A stretch of DNA of 50,606 bases from Pseudidiomarina indica (GTDB lineage Bacteria > Pseudomonadota > Gammaproteobacteria > Enterobacterales > Alteromonadaceae), in the NCBI RefSeq assembly GCF_900104245.1, contig NZ_FMXN01000012.1:1-50606 (forward strand), read 5' to 3'. Of the stretch, positions 18,203 to 27,098 are shown piece after piece. A model generated the notes under the pieces. It did not search any database, was not told where the DNA came from, and saw only the letters and a list, made by a program, of their open reading frames with translations. Every line of letters begins with the position of its first letter. Position 1 is the stretch's first letter. A program made the position numbers and the translations under genes.

Positions 18203-19207
18203 ATGATGGAATTAATTTACGAGCTGATCGCTTTTGTTCTTAAGGCTGGTGTTGTGGTGTTCGCCGTAATGCTTATTGTGGGCATTGTCGCGCAAGCCAC
18301 GCAACGGCAGAAAGTTCGAAAAGGAGAGTTAATTGTCGAACGGTTGACGGATGAACTGCGGGATGGTGTCGAACGGTTGCGACTGGAGTTAATGGATAAA
18401 AAGCAACGTAAGCAAGTGGAAAAGTCACTGAAACAAAAGCAGAAACAAGAACAGAAAGAAAACACCAAAAAGCGGGTGTTTGTTATTGATTTTAAAGGCA
18501 GCGTCGATGCCAACGAAGTAGAATCATTGCGGCGGGAAGTGAGTGCGATTATTGCGGTGGCAAAGCCAGGCGATACGGTGTTTTTACGGTTGGAAAGCCC
18601 CGGTGGTGCGGTGGATGGTTATGGGTTGGCAGCTGCCCAGCTTGAACGGCTACGTGAGGCGAAATTAGAGTTGACAGTCAGTGTTGATAAAGTCGCAGCA
18701 AGTGGCGGGTATATGATGGCGGTGGTGGCAGATCACATTCAAGCGGCCCCCTTTGCGTTTGTCGGTTCGATAGGGGTAATAGCCCAATTACCGAACTTTC
18801 ATCGTTGGTTGAAAAAGCACGATGTTGATTATGAGCAAGTAACCGCAGGGGAATACAAGCGAACCTTGTCTGTCTTTGGTGAAAATACTGATGAAGGACG
18901 GCGTAAGTTCAAACAAGAATTAGAAGGAATTCACCAGCAGTTCAAAGCGCATATTCAGCGTTATCGTCCTGATCTTGATTTAGATAAAGTTGCCACAGGA
19001 GAGTATTGGACGGCACAAGAAGCGATTGACTACGGCTTGGTCGACTCGATTAGTACGAGTGACGCATGGCTGATGGCACGACGGGATAGTCATGATATGT
19101 TTTTGGTGCGCTATGTTCAGAAGAAGAATTTAGGAGAGCGGGTGGGGCGTCAAGTGGTTGCAACATTGCAAACATTGACTAATTATATTCGCAAGCAACA
19201 GTCATAA
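18203..19207 (+). CDS. sohB: SohB, inner-membrane S49 (SppA-like) peptidase
   Basis: Membrane-anchored serine peptidase of family S49, acting on the periplasmic side on cleaved signal peptides or other membrane protein fragments. An N-terminal helix (about residues 4-31) is followed by a Lys/Gln-rich charged region (about 62-88) and the protease domain. The catalytic pair is Ser167 in KVAASGGYMMA and Lys219 in GEYKRTLSVFGENT, in the family arrangement. Start ATG 18203 has GGAG seven bases upstream; a TTG-initiated longer frame from 18188 would start inside the terminator and is rejected. Length is 334 residues. Confidence 0.95.
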   Translation: MMELIYELIAFVLKAGVVVFAVMLIVGIVAQATQRQKVRKGELIVERLTDELRDGVERLRLELMDKKQRKQVEKSLKQKQKQEQKENTKKRVFVIDFKGSVDANEVESLRREVSAIIAVAKPGDTVFLRLESPGGAVDGYGLAAAQLERLREAKLELTVSVDKVAASGGYMMAVVADHIQAAPFAFVGSIGVIAQLPNFHRWLKKHDVDYEQVTAGEYKRTLSVFGENTDEGRRKFKQELEGIHQQFKAHIQRYRPDLDLDKVATGEYWTAQEAIDYGLVDSISTSDAWLMARRDSHDMFLVRYVQKKNLGERVGRQVVATLQTLTNYIRKQQS

Positions 19208-19226
19208 CTGTGTCATCAAAACTTGA

Positions 19227-19257
19227 GGTGGCAATGGCTATCTAACGCATTGCCACC
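19227..19257. terminator. Hairpin between convergent sohB and symporter genes
   Basis: Perfect 10-bp inverted repeat GGTGGCAATG / CATTGCCACC around an 11-base loop, located between the two converging stops. The minus strand continues into a short T-rich run, so it probably ends the symporter transcript; on the plus strand there is no T-run. It may work in both directions with help from Rho. Confidence 0.55.
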
Positions 19258-19272
19258 GTGGGTGTCGGGATA

Positions 19273-20559
19273 TTATTTATCGCGCACAGTTAAACGAATC
19301 GTTGGGTCATTATAGACATCTTCATCTAATTCCCCTTCACTTTTGGCGACTACGACAGAAACCATCGCATCACCCGTTACGTTAACTGCTGTACGCGTCA
19401 TGTCGAGGAGTCGATCCACACCGAGGATCAGGCCAATCCCTTCAACGGGTAAACCGACTTGGCTGAGCACCATTGCCAACATAATCATGCCGACGCCAGG
19501 AACACCGGCAGTTCCTACGGATGCCAAGGTAGCGGTTAGAATGACCGTCAGGTAATCCACTAGTGTTAAGTCAATCAAATAGACTTGCGCAATAAAGACA
19601 GTCGCTACGCCTTGCATGATAGCAGTACCATCCATATTGATGGTGGCGCCTAACGGGACGGTGAATGAGCCGACGTTATTATGAACGCCTAACCGCTTCG
19701 TCACAGTTTCGAGGGTGACTGGCATGGTGGCATTCGAACTCGACGTACTAAAGGCAAATAAATGCACTTCTCGCAGCTTCTTTAAAAACATTAATGGATT
19801 CATACCACTTAAGGATTTTAACAAGATGGAGTAAACCACGATGCCGTGCAGTAATAAAACGGTCAATACCAGCAAGAAGTATTTGGCGAGCGTAAATATC
19901 GTGTCAAAGGAAGTTTCTGAAAATAGCTTTGCCATAAGGGCAAACACGCCGTAAGGGGCGATATTCATGAGCATAAGAACGAGCTTTAAGATAACCTCGT
20001 TAAAGTCCTCAAATAAGCTTTTGATACGAACACCGGCTTCTCCTACAAACGCCATTGCAATACCAAACAATACCGAGAACAGAATAACCTGCAACATGTT
20101 GGCGTTGGTGAATGCTGCAAAGGGGTTGGTTGGAACCAAACCAATCACAACTTCTGCGAGGGAAGGAGCGGTACCCGGTTGGTAGGTTTTATCAGTAGCG
20201 AGATCCAACCCAACCCCAGGTTCAAAAATAACTGCCATGAACACTGCGAAGGCGATGGCAAGAGCTGTTGTGAGCAAATATAAGCCGACGGTTTTACCCC
20301 CTAATCGACCTAGTTTAGCGGGGTCACTGAGTGAGCAAGTACCTAATACCAACGAGACAAATACCAAAGGAACAACGAGCATTTGCAACGAGGCGATGAA
20401 AATTTGGCCAATGACGTAGAAAAGCCCATCGCTCAAGTAAGTTTGGACGAACGAACTATCAGGGAAAGCAAACTGGAGCAGGATTCCCACAATGATCCCG
20501 GCAAGCATCCCAATGACAATGCGGGCGGTTAGGCTCAGTTTCTTTTTATTGTTAGACAT
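19273..20559 (-). CDS. Dicarboxylate/amino-acid:cation symporter (DAACS, GltP/DctA-like)
   Basis: Inner-membrane secondary transporter of 428 residues, coupling uptake of an acidic amino acid or C4-dicarboxylate to sodium or protons. The family hallmarks are present: the serine-rich re-entrant loop (FAFSTSSSNATMP, about residues 270-282), NMDGTAIMQG, and the C-terminal DRLLDMTRTAVNVTGD segment. The Asp/Arg/Thr arrangement in the last motif resembles glutamate/aspartate transporters, but I cannot separate glutamate from C4-dicarboxylate with certainty. AAGGAA precedes ATG 20559. It is monocistronic. Confidence 0.9.
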   Translation of the reverse strand: MSNNKKKLSLTARIVIGMLAGIIVGILLQFAFPDSSFVQTYLSDGLFYVIGQIFIASLQMLVVPLVFVSLVLGTCSLSDPAKLGRLGGKTVGLYLLTTALAIAFAVFMAVIFEPGVGLDLATDKTYQPGTAPSLAEVVIGLVPTNPFAAFTNANMLQVILFSVLFGIAMAFVGEAGVRIKSLFEDFNEVILKLVLMLMNIAPYGVFALMAKLFSETSFDTIFTLAKYFLLVLTVLLLHGIVVYSILLKSLSGMNPLMFLKKLREVHLFAFSTSSSNATMPVTLETVTKRLGVHNNVGSFTVPLGATINMDGTAIMQGVATVFIAQVYLIDLTLVDYLTVILTATLASVGTAGVPGVGMIMLAMVLSQVGLPVEGIGLILGVDRLLDMTRTAVNVTGDAMVSVVVAKSEGELDEDVYNDPTIRLTVRDK

Positions 20560-20697
20560 AACAATTTCCTTGCGAATAAAGATTTACCACTTTTTTATTA
20601 AAACGCATAGGTGGTTCGTTAAAAGCGGGCTAAGCCTAGCAGATAAATTGTTTAAACAGTAGTCCCTGCGCGTTCGAACGTTTATTTGATGCCATGA

Positions 20698-20727
20698 AAT
20701 AAGCCCAGCTAGAGAGCTGGGCTTATT
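20698..20727. terminator. Terminator hairpin downstream of the Yip1-family gene
   Basis: Perfect 13-bp inverted repeat AATAAGCCCAGCT / AGCTGGGCTTATT with an AGAG loop, 27 bases past the stop of the minus-strand gene at 20755. The A/T ends of the stem give a T-rich trailer on both strands. Confidence 0.85.
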
Positions 20728-20754
20728 GTCGCTTAGCGCTTGTTAAGTAGTCAT

Positions 20755-21351
20755 TTACATGTATTCAGGACCGAGACCATTGGTCCAAATAATGGCACAG
20801 GTGACCATTAAGACAACCATCATAATGAGCCCAGCAGTGACCACTGATGAGGCATAAATGAAGCCCCGCTCTTCAGGAATGTGCATCACAATAGGAATAC
20901 CTGCATATAAGAGGTAAACCGAGTAGGCAACGCCGACTAAAAAGACCATAGTGATAAACCACAATTCTGGGTACAATGCTGCGACACCTGATAAGATAAC
21001 CGGTGTGGCAGTATAAGCAGCGAGTTCCAGTGACTGGGTGAAGGTGGGGTCGGCGCCGAAGGTTTTTGCCATCCAAAATACTAAGTAGGCGAGCGCAAAG
21101 GTGCTGACAATAATGGCGAGGTACATGGCGACAGCCATTATCAGAGCGCTATTTTCGGTGAGGAAGGTCACGTTACTATTCGCAACACTCCAACCGATGT
21201 GTACCGAGGCATAGTAAGCTGCAGCACATGGAACCAACGCAATCAAAAGAATGTGAGTGAGTGCAAAGCGAATGCTTTCATGGCGTTGATCGATTGCCTT
21301 CCATTCGTCAACGGGATGAGCGAAGAGCCCCCAAATGTGATTTAAAATCAT
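20755..21351 (-). CDS. Yip1-family inner-membrane protein
   Basis: Membrane protein of 198 residues with about five hydrophobic helices and the start pattern HIWGLFAHPVDEWKAI, typical of bacterial Yip1/YIPF-domain proteins of unknown function. I chose ATG 21351 (MILNHIWGLFAHP), which has GAGG six bases upstream. A longer open frame reaches 21588, but it would overlap miaE and add residues without family resemblance. It is divergent from miaE, with about 185 bp between the starts. No function can be assigned beyond membrane location. Confidence 0.82.
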   Translation of the reverse strand: MILNHIWGLFAHPVDEWKAIDQRHESIRFALTHILLIALVPCAAAYYASVHIGWSVANSNVTFLTENSALIMAVAMYLAIIVSTFALAYLVFWMAKTFGADPTFTQSLELAAYTATPVILSGVAALYPELWFITMVFLVGVAYSVYLLYAGIPIVMHIPEERGFIYASSVVTAGLIMMVVLMVTCAIIWTNGLGPEYM

Positions 21352-21536
21352 AGTGAACCTCAACCTTTGTTGTTGTCTGTTTGGTACTGCTATCCCAGTT
21401 ATAATCGCAGACGCTTGTCGTTGCGCCTTACCATCAATATTGGTTGGTTTTTCAACATAGTCAAGCAATAATGGAAATAATAACCGTAATGACTGAAAGG
21501 TTATTGGGTTTAACCAGAAATAGATAAGAGTGTAGC

Positions 21537-22328
21537 GTGAACGCATTATTACGACCGATTCGACAGTTCTTGCATTGTGAAACGCCATCTGCGTGGATTC
21601 ATGCGGCGCGGCAGCCTGAAAACTTACCGTTGTTGCTCATTGATCACTTAATCTGTGAATTGAAAGCGGCCCAGTCAGCGATGCTATTGATTCGACGTTA
21701 TGCCGTGGATGCCGAAAGTGGGGACGCTCTGTTGGCGTGGCTACAGCCATATGAAGACTTTGCTTATCGTAAACAAGGCGATTGGCGTGACTTGGCGAAG
21801 CATACCAAGTTGACTAAAACCATGTTACCTCAGCGTCACACGCCATACAGTCAAGAGTTGATTGATAATATGGTGCTCCTGATTAAAGAAGAGCTGCACC
21901 ATTTTTATCAAGTGCTAGAAATTATGGACGAATTAGGGGTTTCTTATACCACTATTACCTCCAGCCGATACGCTCGCGGGCTGTTGCGGCAAGTGCGTAC
22001 CTATGAACCGGCAACGCTCGTGGATAAATTGATTTGTGGGGCTTATATTGAGGCCCGTTCTTGTGAGCGTTTTGCTGCGTTAGCACCTTATATGGAGCCG
22101 CGTCTAGCCAAGTTCTATGAGAGCTTATTACGTTCGGAAGCGCGACATTTTGAAGATTATTTGCGTCTTGCTGAACAAGTTGCGGGGACTTGTATTCGTC
22201 CGCGAGTTCGTGAGTTCGGGTTGGTTGAAGCAAGCCTCATTTTAGCACCTGACACGGAGTTTCGGTTCCACAGCGGGCCGCTTCCTATTGTAGGGGCTCC
22301 ACCAACAGCTCTCGAGATACCGGCGTAA
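21537..22328 (+). CDS. miaE: tRNA-(ms2io6A37)-hydroxylase MiaE
   Basis: Non-haem di-iron monooxygenase that hydroxylates the isoprenyl group of ms2i6A at tRNA position 37. The ferritin-like four-helix bundle ligands are visible in ICELKAAQSA, KEELHHFYQVLE, EARSCERF and RSEARHFEDY. Length is 263 residues, within the family range. The start is GTG 21537 behind a weak AAGAG site. Its 3' end overlaps lpxH on the other strand by 44 bases. Confidence 0.94.
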   Translation: MNALLRPIRQFLHCETPSAWIHAARQPENLPLLLIDHLICELKAAQSAMLLIRRYAVDAESGDALLAWLQPYEDFAYRKQGDWRDLAKHTKLTKTMLPQRHTPYSQELIDNMVLLIKEELHHFYQVLEIMDELGVSYTTITSSRYARGLLRQVRTYEPATLVDKLICGAYIEARSCERFAALAPYMEPRLAKFYESLLRSEARHFEDYLRLAEQVAGTCIRPRVREFGLVEASLILAPDTEFRFHSGPLPIVGAPPTALEIPA

Positions 22329-23019
22329 CTTTCAATAGACTGCCTTGAGTATACCAATCTCCCACCACAATCCGCTCTGCTACTTGCCCTTGAGGCAACG
22401 AATGCTGATGGATGGCAGGGCGATGCGTATGGCCGTGAATCATCTGGCGCACCTGATATTGCATAAAGGCATTCTGTACGGCTTGAGGGTTCGCATCCAT
22501 AATTTTTAGCTGCTCCTCAGTGAGAGGCTGCTGGGTTTTACTGGTGGCTCGTAACCGCTGTGCAATGGACATGCGCGTTCGTAGCGGCAAGCAGAGCAAA
22601 AGGCGCTGCACGACAGGGTGGCGGATTACTTTTCGGAACCGTTGATAACTGACGTCATCGGTGCATAACGTATCGCCGTGCAAGAGTAAGGTCGGGGTGC
22701 CGTATAAATCAATGAGGGTCGGTTCGGTGAGAATCTGCACACCGGTTTGCTGAGCAAATCGTTTGCCGATTAAAAAATCACGATTCCCGGCCATGAAACA
22801 AACCGGGACACCGCTTTGGGTGAGCTGCCGCAGTGCTGCTTGCACTGCGGTCGCAAAATCACTGGTATCATCGTCGCCAATCCAGACGTCAAATAAATCC
22901 CCCAAGATATACAAAGCTTCAGCGTGACGGGCTTGGTGCTCTAAAAAATGCTGAAATAAAGCTGTGATATCAGGGCGAGCGGGACTTAAGTGGAGATCAG
23001 CAATGAACCAAGTGGCCAT
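22285..23019 (-). CDS. lpxH: UDP-2,3-diacylglucosamine diphosphatase LpxH
   Basis: Peripheral membrane calcineurin-like phosphoesterase that hydrolyses UDP-2,3-diacylglucosamine to lipid X in lipid A synthesis. Metal-binding motifs appear in order: FIADLHL, LGDLFDVWIGDD, MAGNRDFL, LLHGDTLCTDD and HGHTHRPAIH. Length is 244 residues against 240 in E. coli. It lies three bases after ppiB and is co-transcribed with it, the same ppiB-lpxH order as E. coli. Its last 44 bases overlap miaE. Confidence 0.97.
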   Translation of the reverse strand: MATWFIADLHLSPARPDITALFQHFLEHQARHAEALYILGDLFDVWIGDDDTSDFATAVQAALRQLTQSGVPVCFMAGNRDFLIGKRFAQQTGVQILTEPTLIDLYGTPTLLLHGDTLCTDDVSYQRFRKVIRHPVVQRLLLCLPLRTRMSIAQRLRATSKTQQPLTEEQLKIMDANPQAVQNAFMQYQVRQMIHGHTHRPAIHQHSLPQGQVAERIVVGDWYTQGSLLKVTPVSRELLVEPLQ

Positions 23020-23022
23020 GCA

Positions 23023-23520
23023 TTACTCAACCAGCGTGGCACTTTTAATGATGACGTCTTCCACTGGGACATCTTGATGGAAGCCTGCATGTGAGGTACG
23101 GACGTTCTCAATAGCAGTGACCACGTCCATGCCTTCTACCACTTCACCAAACACACAATAACCCCAACCGCCAACACTTTCATTGCGGAAATTCAGGAAA
23201 TCATTATCGGCCACGTTAATAAAAAACTGTGCAGTGGCTGAGTGAGGATCTTGCGTGCGCGCCATCGCAATCGTGCCACGGTTATTGGCAAGACCGTTAT
23301 TGGCTTCGTTGTCGATCGCGTCATGGGTTGGTTTTTGCACCATTTCAACGTCAAAGCCACCACCTTGAATCATGAAGCCACGAATCACGCGGTGAAATAG
23401 CGTGTCATTGTAGAAACCTTCGCGCACATAATTGACAAAGTTAGCGACCGTTTTCGGTGCTTTATCGGCGAATAGTTTCAGGGTGATATCGCCATGGTTT
23501 GTATGTAGGGTAACCTGCAT
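23023..23520 (-). CDS. ppiB: Peptidyl-prolyl cis-trans isomerase B (cyclophilin)
   Basis: Cytoplasmic cyclophilin of 165 residues with the family core [33 protein letters not shown] and [12 protein letters not shown]. There is no signal peptide, so it is the cytoplasmic PpiB and not PpiA. GGAG precedes ATG 23520. It is divergent from cysS, an arrangement also found in E. coli (cysS-ppiB-lpxH). Confidence 0.96.
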   Translation of the reverse strand: MQVTLHTNHGDITLKLFADKAPKTVANFVNYVREGFYNDTLFHRVIRGFMIQGGGFDVEMVQKPTHDAIDNEANNGLANNRGTIAMARTQDPHSATAQFFINVADNDFLNFRNESVGGWGYCVFGEVVEGMDVVTAIENVRTSHAGFHQDVPVEDVIIKSATLVE

Positions 23521-23574
23521 TGCTTGACTCCATTATTTACAGATTAATTTTGAGCGGTAGTTTAGCATTGTTTG

Positions 23575-23603
23575 TTGCGAAGGCGTACCATGCGTTATCA
23601 TAT
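23575..23603 (+). promoter_or_regulatory. Possible cysS promoter
   Basis: TTGCGA (23575-23580) and TCATAT (23598-23603) separated by 17 bases in the 131-bp gap between ppiB and cysS, about 50 bases before the cysS start. The -35 is a fair match and the -10 a weak one. Predicted by eye only. Confidence 0.35.
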
Positions 23604-23651
23604 TGGCGAACAATTTCTAAAGGCCAAGTAGTCAGCTAGGAGCAACGGTGC

Positions 23652-25028
23652 ATGTTGAAGATTTATAATACGTTAACCCGTCAAAAAGAAGAGTTTCGAC
23701 CCATCACACCGGGAGTCGTTAAACTTTATGTGTGCGGGGTAACCATTTACGACTACTGCCATATTGGCCATGCCCGCACCTACGTCGCTTTTGATGTGGT
23801 GGTACGTTATCTCCGATCGCGTGGATACGACGTCACTTATGTGCGTAACATCACCGACGTGGATGACAAAATTATTCGTCGAGCAGCAGAGCGTCAGGTA
23901 TCCATTGACGAAATTACCGAACATTTTACCCAAGCAATGCATGCCGATTTTGATGCATTGAATTTATTACGCCCTGATGTGGAGCCAACGGTGACTGGGC
24001 ACATGGATGATATTATTGCCATGATTCAAAGTCTGATTGACTTGAAGCATGCCTATGTTGCGGGCAATGGTGATGTCCTCTTTGATGTCAGTACTTTCGC
24101 TGCTTACGGTCAGTTAAGCCGCCAAAACTTGAGTCAGTTGCAAGCTGGCGCGAGGGTGGATGTGGATGAATATAAACAAGACCCGTTAGATTTCGTCTTG
24201 TGGAAACAAGCCAAAGCTGGGGAGCCGAGCTGGCCATCACCTTGGGGAGATGGACGCCCTGGCTGGCACATTGAGTGTTCGGCCATGAATAAACGTCACT
24301 TGGGTGAAAATTTTGATATTCATGGGGGTGGCTCTGATTTGATTTTCCCTCACCATGAAAACGAAGTGGCGCAAAGCTGCTGTGCGAATCAAAGTCGTTA
24401 TGTGAACTATTGGATGCATAGCGGCATGGTTCAAGTGGATGAAGAAAAGATGTCCAAATCATTGGGGAATTTTTTCACCATTCGCGAAGTGTTAGCAGAA
24501 TATGACGCTGAAACCGTGCGTTACTTTTTAATGTCGAGCCACTATCGCTCACAATTGAACTATTCTAAAGAGAACTTAACGCAGGCGCGGGCGAGTTTGG
24601 AACGTTTGTACACAGCGCTACGTGATGTGCCTGAAACGCCGGTGCAAGCCGAGCTAACCGCTGCTTATGCGGATCGTTTTAACGCGGCGATGGATGATGA
24701 TTTTAACGTTCCAGAAGCGTTGACGGTGCTATTTGACTTGGCGCGAGAGGTGAACCGAACGCACGCTAGCGCCCCAGAAAAAGCGATGGCTTATGCCGCT
24801 CAATTGCGTGAGTTAGGACAACTGCTAGGGCTATTAACCCAGCAGCCTCAAGCCTTCTTGCAAGGCGGTGACGCGGATGTTGAACGCATTGAAGCACTCA
24901 TTCAGGAGCGTCAAGCAGCGCGCGCAGCGAAAGATTGGGCGCGTGCTGATGCAGCGCGTGACGCGTTAAAGGCAATGAATATTGAACTCGAAGACGGCGC
25001 TAACGGCACCACATGGCGGCGTATCTAA
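23652..25028 (+). CDS. cysS: Cysteinyl-tRNA synthetase
   Basis: Class I aminoacyl-tRNA synthetase charging tRNA-Cys. HIGH motif at residues 37-40 (CHIGHART), KMSKS at 266-270, and zinc-site cysteine Cys28 (YVCGVT) with further ligands around GWHIECSAM and [10 protein letters not shown]. Length is 458 residues (461 in E. coli). The C terminus ([11 protein letters not shown]) matches the family end. It runs in the same direction as the M17 peptidase gene, 33 bases downstream. Confidence 0.98.
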   Translation: MLKIYNTLTRQKEEFRPITPGVVKLYVCGVTIYDYCHIGHARTYVAFDVVVRYLRSRGYDVTYVRNITDVDDKIIRRAAERQVSIDEITEHFTQAMHADFDALNLLRPDVEPTVTGHMDDIIAMIQSLIDLKHAYVAGNGDVLFDVSTFAAYGQLSRQNLSQLQAGARVDVDEYKQDPLDFVLWKQAKAGEPSWPSPWGDGRPGWHIECSAMNKRHLGENFDIHGGGSDLIFPHHENEVAQSCCANQSRYVNYWMHSGMVQVDEEKMSKSLGNFFTIREVLAEYDAETVRYFLMSSHYRSQLNYSKENLTQARASLERLYTALRDVPETPVQAELTAAYADRFNAAMDDDFNVPEALTVLFDLAREVNRTHASAPEKAMAYAAQLRELGQLLGLLTQQPQAFLQGGDADVERIEALIQERQAARAAKDWARADAARDALKAMNIELEDGANGTTWRRI

Positions 25029-25061
25029 ATCGTTTTATACGAATGAATCATAGAGGTATTT

Positions 25062-26594
25062 ATGGCATTTCCTACGGTTAGAGTATTTGAAAGTTATGCG
25101 GCCACGGCCAGCGAAGCATTTGATGCAGTGATGCTGCTAGGTGATTTTAGCCGCCCTGTTCCAGACGACTTTAGTGAATTCGTTGCGCAAGCAAAACAGT
25201 TGGATCAACGGGTTGGCCAGCAAGCATTGTTAATTCCTGCGGATGTTGCAGGTGGGCGTTTGATTTTGGCGCCGACCGGCTCGTTATCGTGCGACTATGC
25301 TGATGTTCGTTTCATTAGTGATGCGGCAGGAACGGCAGCGCGTATTGCTCAGCAAGCTGGGGCAACCTCGGTACTCGTGGTGTTATTTGGCATTCCTAGT
25401 GAAGAACGATACAACCAAGCGGAAGCCGTTGCGTACTGGGGAATTTGCCAAGCCTTGTATGAGCCTTTAGAAGCTCGAGAGTTTCATGGCGAAGGCAAAC
25501 TGGAAACCCTGACCACCGTTGGCATGATTGGTGCGCTTGACGAAGACTGGTTCCAAGCGGTTGAAGCAGGTAAGCGGGTGGCGCGTGATTTAGCCGGAAC
25601 TGAGCCGGAGCGGATGGCACCGAAGCGTTTTGCTGAATATTGCCAACAGGCATTCGCGCATACGCCGGTGAAAGTGACGGTGATCGACGATTTACAGCAG
25701 TTACAGCATGAATACCCCCTGTTCATGGCCGTTGCACGGGCATCGGTTGGCGTTGAGCGCCATCATCCTTGTGTGGTGCGGTTGGAATACAAAGCGCCGG
25801 CAGCGGAACAAACGTTATTGCTGGCTGGTAAAGGGGTCGTGTATGACACCGGCGGTGCTGATGTCAAAACAGGCGGCCACATGGCGGGTATGAGCCGCGA
25901 CAAAGGCGGTGCGGCAGGGGTGGCAGGCTTTGTGAAAACCGTTGCCGAAATGCGTCCAAAAACATTGAGTGTTGTGGCAGAGTTAGGCTTGGTACGTAAT
26001 AGCATTGGTGCAGACGCGTTCGTGTCAGACGAAATCGTCACCGGCCATAGTGGTGTTCGGGTACGTATTGGCAATACCGATGCGGAAGGTCGATTAGTTC
26101 TTGCTGATTTGCTGTCACATTTACGCGTTGCGGCAAGTAATTATCCGCGTCCGCAGCTGTTTAGCGTGGCAACCTTAACAGGGCATGCGGCCTTAGCGAA
26201 AGGCCCTTATACGGCCCTTGTTCCTAACGGTCCTGCACGAGCGAACCTAGTAGCGGAACAGCTCTGGGAAGCGGGTGAGCAATACGGCGATCCAGCTGAA
26301 ATTTCATGGTTACGTCGAGAAGACTTTGACATGGTGCGCCCACGCACAAAAGCGGACGATACCTTATCGAGTAATACAGGTCCTTCAGCAACAACCAAAC
26401 GCGGTCATCAATTCCCGATGGCGTTTTTAATGATTGCAGCCGGGTTAGATAAACATGGGCAAGATAGTGAACAGCCGTTGCCTTATGTGCACGTTGATAT
26501 TGCCGGAAGCGGTGTTGAAGGTGGCGATTGGCAGCACGGTAAGCCAACAGCCACGCCAGTGACCTGTTTTGCTGGACGTTATTTACAGCGTTAA
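25062..26594 (+). CDS. M17 family leucyl aminopeptidase
   Basis: Cytoplasmic zinc or manganese aminopeptidase of the leucine aminopeptidase family, 510 residues. The metal and active-site segments are DTGGADVKTGGHMAGM with MSRDKGGAAG (about residues 264-287), and NTDAEGRLVLADL. The pattern GKGVVYDTGGADVKTG differs from classical E. coli PepA (typically GKGVTFDSGG), placing it in a divergent M17 branch, so no symbol is given. TAGAGG precedes ATG 25062. It follows cysS and ends at a strong terminator. It fits a peptide-consuming lifestyle together with the S9, M28 and zincin genes. Confidence 0.92.
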   Translation: MAFPTVRVFESYAATASEAFDAVMLLGDFSRPVPDDFSEFVAQAKQLDQRVGQQALLIPADVAGGRLILAPTGSLSCDYADVRFISDAAGTAARIAQQAGATSVLVVLFGIPSEERYNQAEAVAYWGICQALYEPLEAREFHGEGKLETLTTVGMIGALDEDWFQAVEAGKRVARDLAGTEPERMAPKRFAEYCQQAFAHTPVKVTVIDDLQQLQHEYPLFMAVARASVGVERHHPCVVRLEYKAPAAEQTLLLAGKGVVYDTGGADVKTGGHMAGMSRDKGGAAGVAGFVKTVAEMRPKTLSVVAELGLVRNSIGADAFVSDEIVTGHSGVRVRIGNTDAEGRLVLADLLSHLRVAASNYPRPQLFSVATLTGHAALAKGPYTALVPNGPARANLVAEQLWEAGEQYGDPAEISWLRREDFDMVRPRTKADDTLSSNTGPSATTKRGHQFPMAFLMIAAGLDKHGQDSEQPLPYVHVDIAGSGVEGGDWQHGKPTATPVTCFAGRYLQR

Positions 26595-26609
26595 CAGCAA
26601 CCATCACGC

Positions 26610-26641
26610 AAGAAAAAAGCCACGACTGTGGCTTTTTTCTT
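26610..26641. terminator. Bidirectional terminator between M17 peptidase and thioesterase
   Basis: Stem AAGAAAAAAGCCAC / GTGGCTTTTTTCTT with loop GACT. A-run on one side and T-run on the other make it a canonical terminator in both directions for the two converging genes. Confidence 0.92.
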
Positions 26642-26649
26642 GTCTTCGA

Positions 26650-27045
26650 TTAGGGCGCAACGATGGGTGTTGCATCCAATTGAGGTTTGGTTTTGCCGTG
26701 TGGTTGCGGGGTTCTGGTTTCAGGATCAATATGCACAAACACGATGTCATCAGCGACACAAATTGTTTGTTTGGTCTGCTTATTTCGCACCACACAGGTC
26801 ACTGTGATGGAGGTGACCCCAACCGCTTTTACTTCGAGGCCAAACTCAACCACATCGCCTTGATATGCAGATGTTTCGAAGGCAATCGCGCCAATATGCT
26901 TGGTGACTAAGCTCTTGTGATCCAATTGACAGGCCGCAAAAATATAGGCTTCTTCGTCAATCCACTCAAGTATACGCCCCCCAAACAATGATCCTGCAAA
27001 GTTAAGGTCGTTTGGCATGACTAAGCGACGAGATAAAAAGCGCAT
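26650..27045 (-). CDS. Hotdog-fold acyl-CoA thioesterase (YciA/BFIT-like)
   Basis: Cytoplasmic single-hotdog thioesterase of 131 residues, hydrolysing acyl-CoA. The signature MPNDLNFAGSLFGGRILEWIDEEA (about residues 10-33) carries the Asn and Asp positions used in this family, and the core strand motif GAIAFETSAYQGDVVEF follows. It resembles YciA-type enzymes but is different enough that I give no symbol; chain-length preference cannot be read. AGAGGA precedes ATG 27045. It lies upstream of the S9 peptidase gene on the same strand, with a 53-base gap. Confidence 0.85.
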   Translation of the reverse strand: MRFLSRRLVMPNDLNFAGSLFGGRILEWIDEEAYIFAACQLDHKSLVTKHIGAIAFETSAYQGDVVEFGLEVKAVGVTSITVTCVVRNKQTKQTICVADDIVFVHIDPETRTPQPHGKTKPQLDATPIVAP

Positions 27046-27098
27046 CTAAAATCCTCTTGATAGGTGGTGATGCGCTTAGTATAGCCTAGTTCAATTGT

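Noticed and set aside
21352-21588. Longer start for the Yip1-family protein
   Set aside because: The extension overlaps miaE and its promoter region; ATG 21351 has GAGG six bases upstream and matches the family start.
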